From Quercus robur (taxonomy: Eukaryota > Streptophyta > Magnoliopsida > Fagales > Fagaceae), in contig NC_065544.1 of assembly GCF_932294415.1 (NCBI RefSeq), positions 19,381,351 through 19,445,350 on the forward strand: 64,000 bases of DNA. The letters are read 5' to 3'. The position numbers and the translations under genes were made by a program. This document shows, one piece after another, positions 60,477-64,000 of this stretch. Position 1 is the stretch's first letter. Every line of letters begins with the position of its first letter. The notes under the pieces were generated by a model, which worked only from the letters and a program-made list of their open reading frames with translations, was not told the origin of the DNA and ran no database searches.

Positions 60477-60699
60477 TTGCTTATCTTCCGAAGGTTTAGC
60501 TCCTCGAATAAGGTGGGGGAAGCTGGCCTGGTGTTTGAAGTCCCTAAGCTTGCCCATGTCGTTGACACCGTGGAACGCAGCCCCTAGTGGGAGCTTATGT
60601 TGGAATAGCAACAATGTGTCGCCGGTGATACAGGCACCCTCGTAGTCCCTTGTTCGACAGAAGCTTAACTTCGCCACCGCTCGAGCTAACACGCAAGCC

Positions 60700-60718
60700 T
60701 CCCCACAGACAGCGCCAA
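60700..60718 (-). promoter_or_regulatory. Primer-binding site of the antisense LTR element
   Basis: On the minus strand, directly after the LTR end ccctaca, lies ttggcgctgtctgtgggg. It is close to the PBS at 39468 and to that at 63417. Confidence 0.75.
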
Positions 60719-60719
60719 T

Positions 60720-61327
60720 TGTAGGGACACGTTTCGCGTCAACCCGCAGTAGAGTTGGGTTCGTACGTAAATGGGCCCATACAATATCATTTGTAGAGAG
60801 TGGGATCGAAAGGCTAAGTCGTATTTACTCGGCTGTGGTTTTATTAAGGAACTCATATATGGTTTAGGTGTATCCACCTCTGGAACCCCTCCTCTTTTTC
60901 CCGTGGGACTGGAGCCTCTCTTTCTTTAGGTTACATATTTTTCTTTTATACTAGCATGCGTTCAATTTCCTTCGTCCACATGTAGGGTCGACCTTTCCAA
61001 GACTGATACTTATCCCATCAGTCCCAGACCTAAGTCGTTGAGAGTTGTTGATAAAGTTAATGGATAAGGTTCTGTTAGGCGCAGAGATATGCATGGGGAA
61101 GGTGGCAAAGGAAGCCTTTCTTAGATATTTTAGATTTCCCTTCAAGCCCGTCCTTTTACCTTTCTGCCCTTATTCTTGGGTCAGCCGAGGACTGCACTGT
61201 CCTCGGCTGCTTCTCCGGGCCAATTGGGCCATACTATTCTTGAACTCTGGCCATGACCTTTTTCGGCTTAGGCCTTTGGACCCTTCATCAGCAAATGGGC
61301 CTGGCCCGTCAATTATTGGACCCCACA
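60720..61327 (-). repeat. LTR (5' LTR in element orientation)
   Basis: 608 bp, tgtagggacacgtttcgcg to attattggaccccaca on the plus strand. It differs from the other LTR at only a few positions (for example cgcacgtaaa against cgtacgtaaa). Confidence 0.9.
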
Positions 61328-62295
61328 ATATATATATATATATATATATAAAAGTTCCCTACAATTGATTTTAAAAAAATTATTAAATATAAAAATATAT
61401 TTTAAATATATATTATATATGGGTGGGTCGGGTTGGGTTTGGCGGGTTTGTAATTTTATGACCCAGACCCAACCTAACCCGCCATAAATTTTTTTTTGTA
61501 ACCCAACCCAACCCACCAAGCCTTAAAAACCGACCCAACCCGGCGGGTCGGGTTGGGTTGGGTCGGGTTTGGCGGGTCGGTGGGTTTTCTGCACACCCCT
61601 AACCTGATCTAACCCAAATCGTCAGGTTGGGTCAGTTTTTAGGGATTGGTGGGTTGAGTTAGATTGCCAAAACAATTTTTACGATGGGTCGGGTTGGGTG
61701 CAGGTCAATAAATTCACAAATTTGCTTAACTCGAACCAAAGCACATATAGTTAATATTTTATTTACTCTATTATTTATCAACTGAGTTGGGATAGAACTA
61801 TATAATATTCTACCAACTATAGAATAATAAAACTAGTTCATATTTATTTATTTTTTTCTCAACTCAATTGACATAGAACCATTTGATATCTTACTAACTA
61901 AATGAAATGTCATTTGGTTTGATAATTTGTGTATGGTGGATTGGTGGTGCTCTTACTTAGAATCTACAGATGGTAGGAGCAACTAATAAAATTATTTGAT
62001 TTGATTATTTGTGCTGGTTTGAACTTTGAAGCCCTAATAAAATAGTTTGTATTGGCTTGGTGCTATGCTCAGATTTATTAGGTTATGAATTTGCTCTTAT
62101 TTATTTTGGTGCTATTCTAATGATCAATTTAAATAAAATAAAATAAAAAATTGTCCAAGCCAAGGATCCAACCCAATCCTAGTGAGTTGGGTCAAACCTG
62201 GGCCTTTGATGAGTTGTGTTGGGTTGGAATTTTTTCAACTTGACCATGGTGGGTTGGATTAAAAAATTCCTCAATCCAACTTATACACACTCCTA

Positions 62296-62485
62296 ATTAC
62301 AAATATTAGCCCAACAACATTAAGCATAGCTATTGATGGAGATTTATCATAAATGAGATTCGAAGAAAATGAAATGAAATAGTAGTAGACACACAATGCA
62401 AAAGATGACTCCCATGTCATTTAGAGATCTAGAATTGAAATGGGGAAAGATAGATGCTACAAGTTAGTTTTTTCTTAAATTAATA
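62296..62485 (+). other. Displaced original tail and 3' UTR of WAT1 copy 3
   Basis: Continues the frame interrupted at 55552: a short stretch ending AIDGDLS and TAA near 62350, then 3' UTR aligned with 14938-15155. Confidence 0.8.
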
Positions 62486-62731
62486 CTAGTGGCTGACCAC
62501 TGCTTTGCACCGAATTTTTTTATTTGTAAATATTAGTCTTTAGGCAACTATAGTATAATTTCTTTACATAAATCTCATAAGGGGTTGAATTTCTTTACTT
62601 AATATAAGTTTACATTTAAACTAAATTAGATAACGATTAAGTTAAGGTTCTCCTTCCTTAGCAAGTATGCCTTCAATTAATTGTTTTTTCCCCCATTAAG
62701 AGAAAAACATTGTAGGAATAAGAACTAGATT
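62486..62731 (-). mobile_element. Possible Helitron 3' terminus, antisense
   Basis: On the minus strand the sequence ends ggtgcaaagcagtggtcagc, then cactag followed by T. A hairpin-like ggtgc/gcagt pair and a CTAG-T end fit a Helitron 3' end. The 5' end would be to the right and is not visible. Otherwise the stretch is featureless. Confidence 0.35.
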
Positions 62732-63162
62732 TGTAACTATGGGGCCCAAGAATTTGTGGTCCTGGCCCATTTTTACATTGGGGCCCAAGGCCCGAGCCGA
62801 GGAGGGGTATAGCTGAGGACGTGTAATAAAAGTCCAAGTAGTCTTGAGACATAGTTGAGGATAATTCTGTCCTCGGCATATCTGAAGTCCCCCTGAAAGA
62901 AAGGGCAAGAACGGTATAGGAATAGTTTTGGAAAAAATCTAAAATATCTCTGTCAATAGAGAAGGGGACGCTGGATAGTATAACGACCAAGGATAAAGGG
63001 AAAGTTGTCATTACTGCCATTGAATACTCTGCACCTGACAGAGCCATGCTTTTCAGTTTTTACAACCACCCCCCAACCACTTTGGGTATGGGCTGATGGG
63101 ACAAGTATCAGTCCTGGAAAGTCGATCCTACACGTGGACGTAGGATAAGGGATACAGGCTAA

Positions 63163-63170
63163 TATAAAAG
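63163..63170 (+). promoter_or_regulatory. TATA box of the right-edge LTR
   Basis: TATAAAAG in ggctaatataaaaggag. The same block, ctagtataaaag, occurs on the minus strand in the solo LTR at 20462 and in both LTRs at 56099 and 60720. Confidence 0.65.
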
Positions 63171-63655
63171 GAGAAACAAGCAATCCGGAGAAGGGGCTGG
63201 GAAAAAAGACCAAGAACCAGAGCCTCCCAGACCGCCTCAAGGAGAAAGACTCCTCGAGCGAACACGGTTTAATTCTGTATGAACACCACGACTAACCACC
63301 GTCCGGTGACCAAGGCCTAGCCTTTCAAACCCACGCTCTACAAATGATATTGTTTGGGCCTTTTTTACGTGCGAACCCAGTATCATTTTGGGTCGTTACA
63401 AATTGAGTCCTTACAATTGGCGCCGTCTATGGGAAAGACTTGTGTGTTGGCACAAGCGGTGGGTTGAGACAGTCCCCCCGTCATTTCCAACAGCCAGTTG
63501 TAGTGTTCTAGCGTAAAGTTCCACTAGGGGCTATGTTTCTTCACTAGGGGCTACGCTTTGAAGCGTCAATAGCGCGGATGGTTCTAAGGGCTTGGCCGAG
63601 GAGCTACTCCCCCTAAACCAATGTCCCACGCCATAGCCGAGGGGTTAATTCCCCC

Positions 63656-64000
63656 AACTACTTAAAAAAACTAAGTTTTGGACAGAACCAAAGTATTGCA
63701 TGGTCCTCGGACTCAAACCTATGGGGAAACCAACTACTTAAAAAAGCTAAGTTTTGGACAGAACCAAGGTATTGCATGGTCCTCCGACTCAAACCTATGG
63801 GGAAACCAACTACTTAAAAATCAAGTTTTTGACAGAACCAAGGTATTGCATGGTCCTCCGACTCAAACCTGTATTGCATGGTCCTCCGACTCAAACCTAT
63901 GGGGAAACCAACTACTTAAAAATCAAGTTTTTGACAGAACCAAGGTATTGCATGGTCCTCGGACTCAAACCTATGGGGAAACCAACTACTTAAAAAATCA
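63656..64000. repeat. 76-bp minisatellite next to the PBS, continues beyond window
   Basis: Units start at 63656, 63732, 63808, 63910 and 63984. They contain gttttggacagaaccaa, tgcatggtcctcggactcaa and tatggggaaaccaactactt. They are the reverse complement of the 80-bp units at 59841. The unit from 63808 has an internal partial duplication. Confidence 0.92.

Larger units (their letters stand above)
56099..61327 (-). mobile_element. Non-autonomous LTR retrotransposon, antisense, nested in the inner hAT
   Basis: LTRs at 56099-56706 and 60720-61327, 608 bp each, TG...CA, nearly identical. Flanks are atata on both sides, within a TA repeat. On the minus strand the sequence beside the right LTR reads ttggcgctgtctgtgggg, a PBS, so the element points left. 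The 4.0-kb interior has no gag, protease, RT or integrase. It holds an 80-bp tandem repeat near the PBS. Confidence 0.88.
55599..61601. mobile_element. Inner hAT-type element nested in the outer one
   Basis: TIRs taggggtgtgca and tgcacacccta-type end (gcacacccctaa). Perfect 8-bp TSD acctgatc at 55591-55598 and 61602-61609. Its own sequence is rich in gggtcgggttggg and its complement. It is non-coding and split by an LTR element in a TA microsatellite. Confidence 0.85.
55553..62295. mobile_element. Outer hAT-type element in the last exon of WAT1 copy 3
   Basis: TIRs taggggtgcgta at the left and tacacactccta at the right. Flanks are attacaag (55545-55552) and attacaaa (62296-62303), an 8-bp TSD with one change. 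Host coding sequence resumes at 62296 and matches the tail of copy 2. Without nested inserts it is about 740 bp and non-coding. Confidence 0.8.
62732..64000 (+). mobile_element. Second member of the non-autonomous LTR family, 5' part, runs off the window
   Basis: A 5' LTR at about 62732-63415 (tgtaactatggggcccaag to gagtccttaca) holds the family promoter block aatataaaagg near 63161. The PBS ttggcgccgtctatggg starts at 63417. The interior opens with a short spacer and a tandem repeat. No coding domain appears before the window ends. Confidence 0.8.

Noticed and set aside
59836-60692. Minus-strand ORFs of 100 and 125 codons with repeated DRTKALYG blocks
   Set aside because: They read the 80-bp minisatellite; the frame shifts between units and no protein family is recognisable.

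Overview
This is nuclear DNA of a flowering plant. It is AT-rich, has spliced genes with GT-AG introns, carries a decayed chloroplast 16S rRNA fragment, and is dense in plant-type transposable elements. Gene families and element types point to a eudicot, but I cannot name the species from sequence alone. All splice models and comparisons were made by eye.

The host genes are three tandem, plus-strand copies of a WAT1-related (nodulin MtN21/EamA, drug/metabolite-transporter superfamily) membrane transporter. Copy 1 (92-2921) enters from the left and shows its last four exons. Copy 2 (7537-14571) is complete in seven exons. Copy 3 (52528-55565) shows exons 3-7 only. Copies 2 and 3 are close relatives and serve as each other's empty sites for transposon insertions.

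Between and inside these genes lies a layered archive of insertions. Copy 2's last exon holds a processed retrocopy of ribosomal protein eS28 with an intact 65-aa frame, a poly-A tail and a 17-bp target duplication; the transporter frame now runs into it and ends in a chimeric tail. From 15.2 to 23.0 kb is an autonomous-type hAT element (8-bp TSD) whose transposase is split by two solo LTRs and whose leader carries a MULE with long TIRs. From 23.3 to 29.2 kb is a full-length but dead LINE with TSDs. From 29.7 to 33 kb are a Copia pol remnant, a CACTA-like end abutting the plastid 16S fragment, and a Stowaway MITE. From 33.1 to 38.7 kb is a second LINE with a small ORF1-only LINE inserted in its 3' end in reverse.

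From 38.9 to 52.5 kb, intron 2 of copy 3 is opened by Helitron sequence. Inside it sits a very young Tat-type Ty3/Gypsy element (38989-48691) with 476-bp LTRs differing at one site, an intact 1724-aa polyprotein, a 66-bp tandem repeat and a four-exon antisense gene of about 642 aa. Copy 3's last exon (from 55.55 kb) is broken by three nested elements: hAT in exon, hAT in hAT, then a non-autonomous LTR element with 608-bp LTRs and an 80-bp minisatellite behind its primer-binding site. A second member of that LTR family starts at 62.7 kb and leaves the window on the right.

The window is best read as a tandem transporter cluster that serves as a landing zone for nested elements. The most distinctive points are the transporter/eS28 chimera, the antisense spliced gene in a young Gypsy element, and Helitron and hAT insertions that can be proved against the paralogue.
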